A DNA stretch of 43,841 nucleotides, taken from a virus. The first letter of the stretch is position 1. Each line of letters opens with the position of its first letter. The notes beneath the pieces were generated by a model that was not told the DNA's origin, searched no databases, and saw only the letters and a program-made list of their open reading frames with translations. This document shows, piece after piece, positions 34,226 to 41,231 of this stretch. The translations under genes and the position numbers were made by a program. The stretch lies in IMG/VR virus record IMGVR_UViG_3300036979_000228, positions 1 to 43,841 of that record; one strand, given 5' to 3'.

Positions 34226-34673
34226 AGGGGGACCCGCGTACCTTTTGTAAACAGTCAATAATGAGCAGGCTATCTCGGCCAACGTCCTGCATCCAGTCAA
34301 TCATGCCATTGGTTGATACACCCTTGGCGCTCATGTCAATAAGGTGCTGCACCATACCGATGCCAATCATGCCGCTGGTTGTTTGGTTGGCCATATCTTC
34401 AAAGAACTTAGGTTGGCTAATACGGTGGATACGTTCGATTGAGGAATTAGGAAATCGTTGTTTCCAAGACAGGTTAATCTTGTCTAGGAACAGGGGTGAG
34501 GGGTGTTCGTAGTAGATGAAACCCCATGAATTGTGGGGATCACTTGTTACGGTGATCGACCACTTATCTGGGTCCATCTGGTATTCATTTGTTACAGCAG
34601 CAATGTGCTGTTTGATTTCCAGGAACGTACCGTCTTCTGGAATAGTCACAACGATGGTTGACTCGTATGGCAT
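34191..34673 (-). CDS. Hypothetical protein, 160 aa
   Basis: A 160-aa protein beginning MPYESTIVVTIPEDGTFL, with AGGA 7 nt before ATG 34673. It looks globular, mixing beta (IVVTIPEDG; DKWSITVTSDPHNSWGF) and helix (SGMIGIGMVQHLIDMSAKG). No family motif was recognised. It lies directly after a strong intrinsic terminator, so it must use readthrough or its own promoter; none was identified with confidence. The next gene begins inside its 3' end. Confidence 0.7.
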   Translation of the reverse strand: MPYESTIVVTIPEDGTFLEIKQHIAAVTNEYQMDPDKWSITVTSDPHNSWGFIYYEHPSPLFLDKINLSWKQRFPNSSIERIHRISQPKFFEDMANQTTSGMIGIGMVQHLIDMSAKGVSTNGMIDWMQDVGRDSLLIIDCLQKVRGSPYEPGKDTSAYP

Positions 34674-34696
34674 GCCAATATCCTATGTGTAGTAAT

Positions 34697-34733
34697 AAAA
34701 AGGATCGTGTGGATTCTCATCAACACACGATCC
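34697..34733 (-). terminator. Strong intrinsic terminator after the ssDNA-binding candidate
   Basis: Read leftward, GGATCGTGTG pairs perfectly with CACACGATCC (10 bp, arms 34724-34733 and 34702-34711) around a 12-nt loop and is followed by TTTTT (34697-34701). It separates the recombination genes from the last two leftward genes. Confidence 0.88.
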
Positions 34734-34759
34734 CTTCCGGGGGCTTGTTGCACCTATGA

Positions 34760-34793
34760 GGTGAGGGGGCACCTTGTGGGTAACCCCCTCACC
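34760..34793. repeat. Second tandem hairpin (10-bp stem)
   Basis: GGTGAGGGGG (34760-34769) is the exact reverse complement of CCCCCTCACC (34784-34793) with a 14-nt loop. It lies between the stop at 34813 and the intrinsic terminator, so the leftward transcript would carry two strong hairpins in a row. No U-run follows this one; it may be a processing or stability element. Confidence 0.65.
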
Positions 34794-34812
34794 GGCTGGT
34801 GGGGCATAGGAA

Positions 34813-35337
34813 TCAGGTCGAGAGAGCCTTTTGCAGGAACTCCTTGCGGTAGGTCTTACCGCCTGCTTGATCATACTGGCACTTAACCACAACCGCTACA
34901 ACAGAATCCGTGGATTCCAGACGATGGGAAATTTCTCCCAAAGCTGCACCCATGTCCTGTGGCTCACGGCGTAGGCACACGGTCAGGTGTCCCTTGAGGC
35001 GGCGCAGTTCGATCTCAGCGCGGATCTTAGCCTTCGGGTCCGTCAGGACATTGGTGTCCGTAGGGATGCGGAAGGGTGAGCCGACCCACCGGCGTGGCTC
35101 CTGCTGACCTGGGTCAGTAATAAGCTGGTAGGAGAACTGGATCTCAACACCGGGGTAGGTGCTGCCATCGGACTGCTTGAATGGGGACTCCTGCATGTTC
35201 ACGTCGGTAACCAAGCAATCGTGGTTGCCTTCTTCTGGCCACCATCCAAGTGCGCCAAGACCGGAGTCGGCCTGTGCGCTCTTGAAGGTGTCGTTGAGGG
35301 CGGAAAACATCGTCTTGACTTTCGAGTCAACTGGCAT
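34813..35337 (-). CDS. Putative ssDNA-binding protein, DUF669-like
   Basis: A 174-aa protein beginning MPVDSKVKTMFSALND with AGGAG 7 nt before ATG 35337. The pattern GNHDCLVTDVNMQES, followed by YPGVEIQFSYQLITDPG, resembles DUF669-type proteins. These are often found beside RecT or Sak4 recombinases and are thought to bind ssDNA through an OB-like fold. Its position right after the Sak4-type ATPase supports this. A C-terminal basic stretch (TYRKEFLQKALST) ends the protein; the acidic tip of classic SSBs is absent. Family assignment is tentative. Confidence 0.55.
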   Translation of the reverse strand: MPVDSKVKTMFSALNDTFKSAQADSGLGALGWWPEEGNHDCLVTDVNMQESPFKQSDGSTYPGVEIQFSYQLITDPGQQEPRRWVGSPFRIPTDTNVLTDPKAKIRAEIELRRLKGHLTVCLRREPQDMGAALGEISHRLESTDSVVAVVVKCQYDQAGGKTYRKEFLQKALST

Positions 35338-35395
35338 AGTAAGCTCCTAAATAGGAATGGAAATGAAACCAAACAAACGATAGTGAGAGAGGCGG

Positions 35396-35423
35396 ACGCG
35401 CCCCCCGCGTCAGCGGGGCGCGT
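35396..35423 (-). other. GC-rich hairpin spanning the ATPase stop codon
   Basis: ACGCGCCCC (35396-35404) pairs with GGGGCGCGT (35415-35423), 9 bp, with the stop codon of the ATPase gene (35410-35412) inside the loop. No T-run follows on the minus strand. It may protect the upstream mRNA or weaken readthrough into the ssDNA-binding gene. Confidence 0.6.
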
Positions 35424-36309
35424 TTGCCTCGTTGTACGCAACCTGTAGTTCTTGCCAAGCGTTCTCTGATGGCAACTTCAATGTCTCCATTGGTTGCATG
35501 GTGCGAACCTTGGCAATACCCTCAAACTTCGGGTTGCTGAATGTGGCAAAGTGCTGCCTGATACGGCGGCTAGTTACCTTGTTCTGCTTGATGACGTGCT
35601 CGCCTACCTTGTTCTCAACAACACGTGACTCCTCAACAGTGTCCCAGTTGGTGGTGATAGGGATCACAATGTCAAACATCGGGAACAGTCGGGCATACAA
35701 GCCATCGCTGATGATGATCTTGTATTCCTCTACGTGCTGGTTCTCGTTGAGTGGTATGTGCTTGCGTGACAGATGAGCAATGAAGTACACGCCGTAGCCA
35801 TGTCGGCGCAGCGCAACTGCAAACTCAATCAGCGTGTCAAACAAACGCTCCCAGCCAAGTCGACCGTCAACGTCAGTAAACTTCTCGCGTCCGTACAGGC
35901 TGGCGATATGTGGTCGCAACATACGAAGTGCTGCACCAAGGGTGTCAATCACAATGGTCTCTGGTCGTGGCAAGTTCTTGACTGCTAGTTCGATGAGTTG
36001 CTTCTGCTTCTCCTCGACTAGCTTCCATGACATTACAATCGGATTCCCATCCACACCAATCGTGCGGCCATCCGGTCCCGGTACCGGCCACATCGTCGAT
36101 TCACTCGTCGGGCATACCGCCGGCGTTTCGTCCAAGTTGATGATAAACGCATTCGGGTTTGATTGAAACAAGAATGACTTTCCACTACCTGCTTCGCCAA
36201 CAACCAAACCGAACATGCGCCCAATAGGGACGCGACCAGTGACCACCGAAGAGCCAAGTGAAGGGTATTTAGAAGCAATCGTTTTTCCTGTAGCGAGGGC
36301 ATGCGTCAT
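35410..36309 (-). CDS. Sak4-like RecA-fold ATPase (recombination)
   Basis: A 299-aa ATPase with Walker A GEAGSGKS (residues 38-45) and Walker B ETIVIDTLG (about 117-125), in the RecA-like core common to phage Sak4 / AAA_24 nucleotide-binding proteins. These stimulate ssDNA annealing in recombination and often pair with an ssDNA-binding protein, which is encoded next. Residues 160-190 (IEFAVALRRHGYGVYFIAHLS) give the expected third strand and helix, ending in a His-Leu-Ser motif. Start ATG 36309 has AAGG 7 nt upstream. The gene follows the small HTH-like gene after 9 bp. Confidence 0.75.
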   Translation of the reverse strand: MTHALATGKTIASKYPSLGSSVVTGRVPIGRMFGLVVGEAGSGKSFLFQSNPNAFIINLDETPAVCPTSESTMWPVPGPDGRTIGVDGNPIVMSWKLVEEKQKQLIELAVKNLPRPETIVIDTLGAALRMLRPHIASLYGREKFTDVDGRLGWERLFDTLIEFAVALRRHGYGVYFIAHLSRKHIPLNENQHVEEYKIIISDGLYARLFPMFDIVIPITTNWDTVEESRVVENKVGEHVIKQNKVTSRRIRQHFATFSNPKFEGIAKVRTMQPMETLKLPSENAWQELQVAYNEANAPR

Positions 36310-36318
36310 GATGGTGCC

Positions 36319-36729
36319 TTAATCTTGATAGTAAGAGGGTGCTTTTGCACCGCCTGGAAGAACCATTCGTTCTCCCATTTGGAACGAGTTTGAAGTGATG
36401 TCTGGTCTTGGTTCGTCGAAGACAACCGGCGAGTCGTCTTCTATCTCCTGCTCAGGGATGGTGGGCTGACGCGTTGCCGGTGTAGCGCGATAGCCTGGGA
36501 TACTCACCTTAACAACAGTCTCAAACCTTACGTCTAGTTGGTCGCACCAATCAGTGAACGTGGTGGTTGATACTTGTGAGTTGTATCTTTGATTGAACTT
36601 GCGGAGTAGATCACTCCGGCTGGTTGCTGGTTCTATGCTGACTACTTCCATGATCTTGGGAGCAATGATCTTCTCAAGGATCTCGGTGTAGAAGCATGTG
36701 AATGGGTGCTTGCGTTTCTCGTCGCTCAT
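36319..36729 (-). CDS. Small protein with possible HTH, unknown function
   Basis: A 136-aa protein starting at ATG 36729, overlapping the nuclease gene by 4 nt (ATGA), with GGAG about 7 nt upstream. Residues about 36-70 (TSRSDLLRKFNQRYN, then STTTFTDWCDQLDV) look like a helix-turn-helix, which would suit a DNA-binding regulator. The C-terminal half is Pro/acidic-rich and probably disordered. It lies between the RecB-type nuclease and the Sak4-type ATPase, so it may act with them. HTH assignment is by eye only. Confidence 0.6.
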   Translation of the reverse strand: MSDEKRKHPFTCFYTEILEKIIAPKIMEVVSIEPATSRSDLLRKFNQRYNSQVSTTTFTDWCDQLDVRFETVVKVSIPGYRATPATRQPTIPEQEIEDDSPVVFDEPRPDITSNSFQMGERMVLPGGAKAPSYYQD

Positions 36730-37937
36730 GCTGTGTCTCCTTCAATGATTGCGTCGTCGCGGTCACGTTGCACAAACCCTTCGCGATGAACGATGTCGGG
36801 CCACACTCCAGGTGAAGTCAACATGAATGGAAGGTATTGGGAAGGTGATCCGGTTCCTTGGATTGGATCACCCATCTCAAAGTTTTCTGGGTACGGTTCA
36901 AGCTCTGCGTACTTGCGACAGAATGCAAGACGTCGATTGTACATCTTTACCATGTCATCTTCAAGAAGATGTTGTGCACTTGTGTAAGAAAAGTTTACGC
37001 ATGGATTCGTGAGGCGCTCGGGCTCTAGATGTAGATACTCACCGGTACCCGCATACCACTCGTAGCATCTCTGCTGGTAGATAGCTGGGTCAGGGTCACC
37101 AACAAATATCTTCTCATTACGCGGTTCACCCTTACGAGGACCACTCTTAAGTGGCGAGGTGTCCATGGTGAAGGGACGATCCTTCATTCCAAACTCGATG
37201 GTGGGTTTCTGCACGGCAAGATGAATGACCCCACCCAGCGACTCACAGTTGTAGTCAGAGAGGTTGAGATCCAGCATAGTTTGGAAGTAGTGCTGAGTCT
37301 GGAACTCAATAGGGCATGCTTGCAAACGGTCAAAGGGGCTGACACTTGTGGTCTTGAAGTCAACGATCCACAATATCTTGGGGTTCATTGGGAATGTGAT
37401 GAGTGCATCTGGTTGGATCACTCGATCACCATGTCGGATGGTGGGTTCTTGCGCGACGATGTTTATTCCCGACATCCACTTGTTGAGGTTCATGCCGCTG
37501 TCTTCGTAGACAATCTCGGTAGCTGCACAGAACCAAGCCCATGCAGTACGTGCGTCTTTCTCCTCGCGCTCACAGATCTCACGGATCAGGTCGGAGTTAC
37601 GGCCAACAGACTTTCCGTGCTTGATGATCTCTTGGATGCGCGCGTCAATGGCGTTGTCGTACATCTGGAGCGCCTTCTCTGTGTCCTTGCGTAGACAGAG
37701 GGAGGCGAAGGCAAGGTGTGCCCATGAGCCACGGGATAGGGCAGCGCTGTAGCGGTCGGCTTTGGTTAGTCCCAGCCGGCGGGACAGGTACCACGTGAAT
37801 GGGCAGGAGCGCATCATGCGGTAGTCAGAGGAGCGGATGCCCACACTGCGGGGCGCAAGACCATGGAAGGCAAGCCACTCCATTGATTCCTTGCCTGAGT
37901 TGGTGGGGTAGATCGGACGTTCGGTTTCGGGTGGCAT
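36726..37937 (-). CDS. RecB-family PD-(D/E)XK nuclease
   Basis: A 403-aa exonuclease-type protein. Conserved features in order: SxxRMMRSCPFTWYL-type motif near residue 45, a helix with GSWAHLAFAS (His about residue 74), the catalytic PDAL (D177) and DFKTT (D193 and K195), and QTQHYF (Gln motif) shortly after. This matches the PDDEXK_1/Cas4-RecB group, without the four cysteines of Cas4 iron-sulfur enzymes. Start ATG 37937 (MPPETERP) has AGAAAG upstream and is preferred to GTG 37970, which lies in a long hairpin. It is co-directional with the Sak4-type ATPase and probably produces ssDNA ends for annealing. Confidence 0.8.
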   Translation of the reverse strand: MPPETERPIYPTNSGKESMEWLAFHGLAPRSVGIRSSDYRMMRSCPFTWYLSRRLGLTKADRYSAALSRGSWAHLAFASLCLRKDTEKALQMYDNAIDARIQEIIKHGKSVGRNSDLIREICEREEKDARTAWAWFCAATEIVYEDSGMNLNKWMSGINIVAQEPTIRHGDRVIQPDALITFPMNPKILWIVDFKTTSVSPFDRLQACPIEFQTQHYFQTMLDLNLSDYNCESLGGVIHLAVQKPTIEFGMKDRPFTMDTSPLKSGPRKGEPRNEKIFVGDPDPAIYQQRCYEWYAGTGEYLHLEPERLTNPCVNFSYTSAQHLLEDDMVKMYNRRLAFCRKYAELEPYPENFEMGDPIQGTGSPSQYLPFMLTSPGVWPDIVHREGFVQRDRDDAIIEGDTA

Positions 37938-37966
37938 AGCGTTCTTTCTGGGAATGGGTGAAGACA

Positions 37967-38002
37967 GCACACGCGGGGCGCGAAGCGCATCCCCGCGTGT
38001 GC
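37967..38002. repeat. 12-bp perfect hairpin upstream of the nuclease gene
   Basis: GCACACGCGGGG (37967-37978) is the exact reverse complement of CCCCGCGTGTGC (37991-38002), with a 12-nt loop. It is not followed by a T-run on either strand. It lies in the leader of the nuclease gene and may be an RNase III-type processing or stability element. Confidence 0.7.
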
Positions 38003-38023
38003 GGCATACCTTACGGTGGGTGG

Positions 38024-38041
38024 GTGAAGTACTTACTTCAC
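38024..38041 (-). other. Small hairpin directly after the 37-aa gene
   Basis: GTGAAGT (38024-38030) pairs with ACTTCAC (38035-38041) around a 4-nt loop, starting 1 nt beyond the stop codon of the 37-aa gene when read leftward. It is followed, not by U's, but by C-rich sequence, so termination is unlikely. With the next hairpin it makes a two-stem intergenic segment. Confidence 0.5.
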
Positions 38042-38155
38042 TCAGAACTTAGAGCCGTACTTGCCGCGGAGGAACCAGCCGGCACCAAGGCCGACAGCGC
38101 CGAGGAGTAGGGAGAACCACAGGGAACCGAGGACGGATGAGAAGTCAGCAAGCAT
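38042..38155 (-). CDS. 37-aa membrane mini-protein
   Basis: A very short gene, starting at ATG 38155 (TAATG overlap with the preceding stop), with AGAAAGG 6 nt upstream. The product begins MLADFSSVLGSLWFSLLLG and ends AGWFLRGKYGSKF. Residues about 7-28 form one hydrophobic transmembrane segment, followed by a short basic tail. The strong ribosome-binding site and coupling to the lipoprotein gene support a real gene. It might be a small holin or a membrane partner of the two proteins upstream. Confidence 0.7.
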   Translation of the reverse strand: MLADFSSVLGSLWFSLLLGAVGLGAGWFLRGKYGSKF

Positions 38156-38691
38156 TAGGAACCTTTCTTTTGTATTCGTCGCCACGCTGCATCAAACTCC
38201 GGGTCTGAGGCACGTCGCGCGGCGACATATTCACGTGCATTCTCAGGGTTGTTGGGATCAAGCATACCAACTGCGAGGTCAGCATCGCGGACCTTGGAGC
38301 GGGGGAGCCAGCCAATGGCAATACGGATGGCGCTGCCAATGCCGGTCTGCCACAGAACAATGACAATGCCCACGACCACCATGGCGAGTGCCGCCATCCA
38401 TAGAGTGGAGAGCCAGGCGGGGACTTTGTCCTCCAAGCCAGATAGACGGACATGAGTATCAGCAGCCAGGTTGCTGATGCGCTGGGCATGGGTAACTACC
38501 TCCTGGTCACCCGTGGCTTGGCCGTGGTCGATAAGGACCTGGGCCTCCTCGCGGATGGCGTTGGTGTTGCTACTCACACGGGCGAGGGGACTGCACCCCA
38601 CCAGACTAGCGAGCAGGATGAGTGATAGGGAACGCGTCAAGCTTGTTCTCAAATTTATCGAGGCGCTTGCTGATGTGCTCTTGGTTGGCAA
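38155..38691 (-). CDS. Lipoprotein with a second membrane segment, possible spanin-type
   Basis: A 178-aa protein with a signal-like hydrophobic N-terminus ending in the lipobox LVGC (Cys33). A helical region follows (EEAQVLIDHGQ to VRLSGLEDKV), then a clear transmembrane helix (about 92-115, LSTLWMAALAMVVVGIVIVLW), and an acidic/basic C-terminal 60 residues. A lipid anchor plus a later membrane span is the layout of one-piece spanins (u-spanins), though in those the TM is near the C-terminus. Superinfection exclusion is another possibility. It overlaps the 72-aa membrane gene by 86 nt in another frame. Confidence 0.6.
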   Translation of the reverse strand: MPTKSTSASASINLRTSLTRSLSLILLASLVGCSPLARVSSNTNAIREEAQVLIDHGQATGDQEVVTHAQRISNLAADTHVRLSGLEDKVPAWLSTLWMAALAMVVVGIVIVLWQTGIGSAIRIAIGWLPRSKVRDADLAVGMLDPNNPENAREYVAARRASDPEFDAAWRRIQKKGS

Positions 38692-38824
38692 TCACTACCT
38701 GAAGCAGTCGGTCGTGGTTGAGGTAGGCAGAACTGAATAGACCCAGTAGGGTAATGAGGACAGCACCAAGTGCAATCCAGTTACCAACAGAAAGGGAAAC
38801 GCGGTTGTTGGATTCAAGAGTCAT
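38606..38824 (-). CDS. Small membrane protein with coiled-coil, holin or i-spanin candidate
   Basis: A 72-aa protein with one transmembrane helix (about 14-34, WIALGAVLITLLGLFSSAYL) followed by a charged helix (LLQVVIANQEHISKRLDKFENKLDAF). This is the layout of inner-membrane spanin subunits and of some holins. ATG 38824 lies 12 nt after the preceding stop with only a weak AAGAAA ribosome-binding site. Its 3' third is overlapped by the lipoprotein gene, an arrangement known for spanin pairs. No direct lysis evidence exists. Confidence 0.65.
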   Translation of the reverse strand: MTLESNNRVSLSVGNWIALGAVLITLLGLFSSAYLNHDRLLQVVIANQEHISKRLDKFENKLDAFPITHPAR

Positions 38825-38836
38825 GTATTTAATTTC

Positions 38837-40186
38837 TTATCCGTTAGTAACAATCATCTGAAGTTCTTCTGACGACTTGTATTCGTTCCATACTTTACAC
38901 TTCCGAATGTAAAATAGTCTAGCGTCGTTGAGCGCAAGCCCCGGATCAAAAGCATTTAGACTTGTAATGTTTGTGCTTGATTGACTGAGACCAAATGTGC
39001 CTAAGCCCATGTTCCACGTAGCCGCACTTACTGTGCCGGTGGGGGTTCTTGTATCCCAAGAAATGGCAACTCTCAATATGTCATTAAGCACTCCATATAC
39101 CATAGCTTCGTAGTACCATTCACCAGAAGGTCCATCTGTTAGTCTCAGACCTACTTCATCACTACCGGGATTGGATGGATCTCTAAGAATATAAATTTGC
39201 CAAGTCTGATCTCCACCATCACTTAGGTTTATAGTTGCTTCAGTGTATTGAGCAACACCGCCTCGGTCGGACATATCTATTTCAAGAAAGAAGGTTCCGA
39301 CTTCTCCAGTAATAACCGAATTGTCTTGATTGTTAGGGTTAATGTTTACCTGGAAGTAATCACCTAGAGAGCTAGAAGTAATATTGGCAGAATCTCCAAT
39401 GATTTCGTTTGGGAGGGTAGTTGAGAATGAAGGTGTTACTCTATGAAGTTGCGGTGCGTACACATACACTTCGTCGTTTAGGTTTTGAAAACGAATTCCA
39501 ACACTTGAAGTTCCGCTGCCAGTACTTATTGAATATCGTTGCCATTCAGTTGTTATTGTTCGTGCAGACCAAGTTGTTCCGACGATTTTTATTTCAATAG
39601 CACCAATGCCAGTTTTTCGCTTGAGCCACACGCTAAAGTATTTTGTGCCACTAGCGGTCACGCCGCGAACTTGTTGAATAAATCCAAGATTGGCAGTAGC
39701 CTTGAGGGTAATAGCAGAAGTTGTTCCGTCCGGGCCAATAGCGTTAAGCGTTCCAGCACCCGTCATATTGGTAACTGTCCACTGATATGTGCCTACCCCA
39801 GTAGCCATAGTCCTAGAGTTTTCTAGGTAGTTAATGTTCTGTATGTCTATGTTTATTCCAAGCGGTCGAATTGGTGTACCAATAGGCGACGCTAAGTATT
39901 CAAAGCGAGGCTCCGCTGGAAGAGCGGTTCTCATTTTAAGGAACCCACTTGAACTAATAAAGCCCGGCCCCGCTTTGTTATTGCTATAAGTGGTTCCTTC
40001 ATACAATATAACGGAAGGTCTGTATGAACTTAAATTAACCGTTGTAGCAGCTGGATCTATGTTTAGGTATTCATTGGACTTAATGAAGTCAAGGTCTACC
40101 GGTGGTGGCTGCACAAGTTTGTCAACACGGCTGCGTTGCAAGCGGATGGGCGATGAGCGCAGGGGGTGTGTTCTGTTTCGATTCAT
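38837..40186 (-). CDS. Beta-rich adhesin-like protein (receptor-binding candidate)
   Basis: A 449-aa protein read from ATG 40186 (MNRNRTHPLRSSPIRLQ), with AGAGG 9 nt upstream; a longer reading frame from 40246 lies inside the preceding gene and is less likely. After an N-terminal tail it holds at least two beta-sandwich regions. One (about 125-260) contains QWTVTNMTGAGTLN, KYFSVWLKRKTG and APQLHRVTPS, typical of carbohydrate-binding modules in phage appendages. The second (about 290-440) has DYFQVNINPNNQDN, TWQIYILRDPSN and NDARLFYIRKCKVW, as in concanavalin-like folds. GC is about 35 per cent at 39301-39360. It probably binds cell-surface glycans. Confidence 0.65.
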   Translation of the reverse strand: MNRNRTHPLRSSPIRLQRSRVDKLVQPPPVDLDFIKSNEYLNIDPAATTVNLSSYRPSVILYEGTTYSNNKAGPGFISSSGFLKMRTALPAEPRFEYLASPIGTPIRPLGINIDIQNINYLENSRTMATGVGTYQWTVTNMTGAGTLNAIGPDGTTSAITLKATANLGFIQQVRGVTASGTKYFSVWLKRKTGIGAIEIKIVGTTWSARTITTEWQRYSISTGSGTSSVGIRFQNLNDEVYVYAPQLHRVTPSFSTTLPNEIIGDSANITSSSLGDYFQVNINPNNQDNSVITGEVGTFFLEIDMSDRGGVAQYTEATINLSDGGDQTWQIYILRDPSNPGSDEVGLRLTDGPSGEWYYEAMVYGVLNDILRVAISWDTRTPTGTVSAATWNMGLGTFGLSQSSTNITSLNAFDPGLALNDARLFYIRKCKVWNEYKSSEELQMIVTNG

Positions 40187-40188
40187 GG

Positions 40189-40740
40189 TTATGACCTCTT
40201 TGTGTACTGCGTCATAGTTGGACCACGTTCTAGTTGATAGCCCCACCAGAGGAACTTGCCAGCCACTTTAGATTCAACAGTGATATTGCTGCCCGCAGCG
40301 ACACCTGTTGTATTGGTGAAGGTAAATGTAAAGCGGGTGGGGGTTTGTGTTAAAGCAAAGGTGCCACTGTAGGTAGAACCTGTACCGTTGTAATAACTAA
40401 TGCCACCCTGTGTTGAGTTATTCTTGCCTGTTTCGGTAGCCATCCACACAGAGCAAGTAAAGACCTCGCCAATCCTGGCGTCTGCAAATCCGTTTGCCGT
40501 GAAGACTTGATAGACACCTGTTGCGCCAGAAGCGTTGAACAAGTTCATTGTCATTGTGCCATCAGGTGCAGCAATCGTTGTACTGTTTCCTAGTTTGCTT
40601 CCACCAAATGAAAGCCAAAGCGCATTGCTTTGGTCTTCGGAGAAGCGAATGAGATTGCTTGCGCCGGATAAGGGCTGCGTTCTATTTCTTTGCGAACGGA
40701 TTGCAAAGTTAGAAGTTGGCCACACACGGCACCGATACAT
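40189..40740 (-). CDS. Carbohydrate-binding-type phage protein
   Basis: A 183-aa protein read from ATG 40740, which overlaps the preceding stop by 1 nt. A single beta-sandwich (about 35-178) with FTCSVWMATETG, RFTFTFTNTTG and WWGYQLERGPTMTQY is typical of the concanavalin/CBM-like modules in phage receptor-binding proteins. The N-terminal phrase RNRTQPL is shared with the following protein (RNRTHPL), as is the overall module, suggesting duplication or a common attachment tag. Two nt separate its stop from the start of the next gene. Confidence 0.65.
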   Translation of the reverse strand: MYRCRVWPTSNFAIRSQRNRTQPLSGASNLIRFSEDQSNALWLSFGGSKLGNSTTIAAPDGTMTMNLFNASGATGVYQVFTANGFADARIGEVFTCSVWMATETGKNNSTQGGISYYNGTGSTYSGTFALTQTPTRFTFTFTNTTGVAAGSNITVESKVAGKFLWWGYQLERGPTMTQYTKRS

Positions 40741-41231
40741 CAGAGTCCTGAAGTCCAGACGTATACGGTTGGTGCATTGGCTCCGGCAACAAACGTCTCA
40801 ACGAACTGGGTGCCAAGAGTGTCAACAAGAATGAATGCTCCTGCTGTTGCAGTGGCTGGGCTGTTGTAAATCTTGGCGTCACCACTGGTGAGGACGTATG
40901 ACGTTACTTCGTACTGTGCAACGGTCGTGCCTGGAACTGTTTGCGTGCTGCCACCTTGTGAGGTGGTTAGGGTGGCAAGGAGTTGAGGGACGTAGCAGTT
41001 GAACTGCGATGCGTAAGACCAACCAAAGATTGAAACAGTAAGCGCATCGGTTGTTGAAGTATGAATCTTGAACTTCATGTAGTTCAAGCTTGAACCAATG
41101 ACTGATGATGCTGCTGTTGTTGCTGGCTGTGTGACAGTAATGATTTTATTTGGGACCGCTGTGCTCGCTGGTGAGATCGCTACTGATCGCTGAAAGTTCT
41201 TGACATCCGTTGTCAGTTGTACTTGTGCCAT
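40740..41231 (-). CDS. Beta-rich small structural protein
   Basis: A 163-aa protein read from ATG 41231 (MAQVQLTTDVKNFQR), chosen because AGGAAC precedes it at a proper distance; a longer frame to 41312 lies inside the nuclease gene. It is rich in Thr, Ser, Val and Ala with short strands (KIITVTQPATTAASSVIG; AQYEVTSYVLTSGDAK). It resembles the two small proteins at 29123-30007 in size and style. It is the first gene of the leftward adhesin cassette, and its start is embedded in the 3' end of the ERCC4 nuclease gene. Confidence 0.6.
   Translation of the reverse strand: MAQVQLTTDVKNFQRSVAISPASTAVPNKIITVTQPATTAASSVIGSSLNYMKFKIHTSTTDALTVSIFGWSYASQFNCYVPQLLATLTTSQGGSTQTVPGTTVAQYEVTSYVLTSGDAKIYNSPATATAGAFILVDTLGTQFVETFVAGANAPTVYVWTSGL

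Noticed and set aside
37938-37970. Upstream GTG start for the RecB-type nuclease
   Set aside because: The GTG lies in a 12-bp hairpin and lacks a ribosome-binding site, whereas ATG 37937 has AGAAAG upstream.
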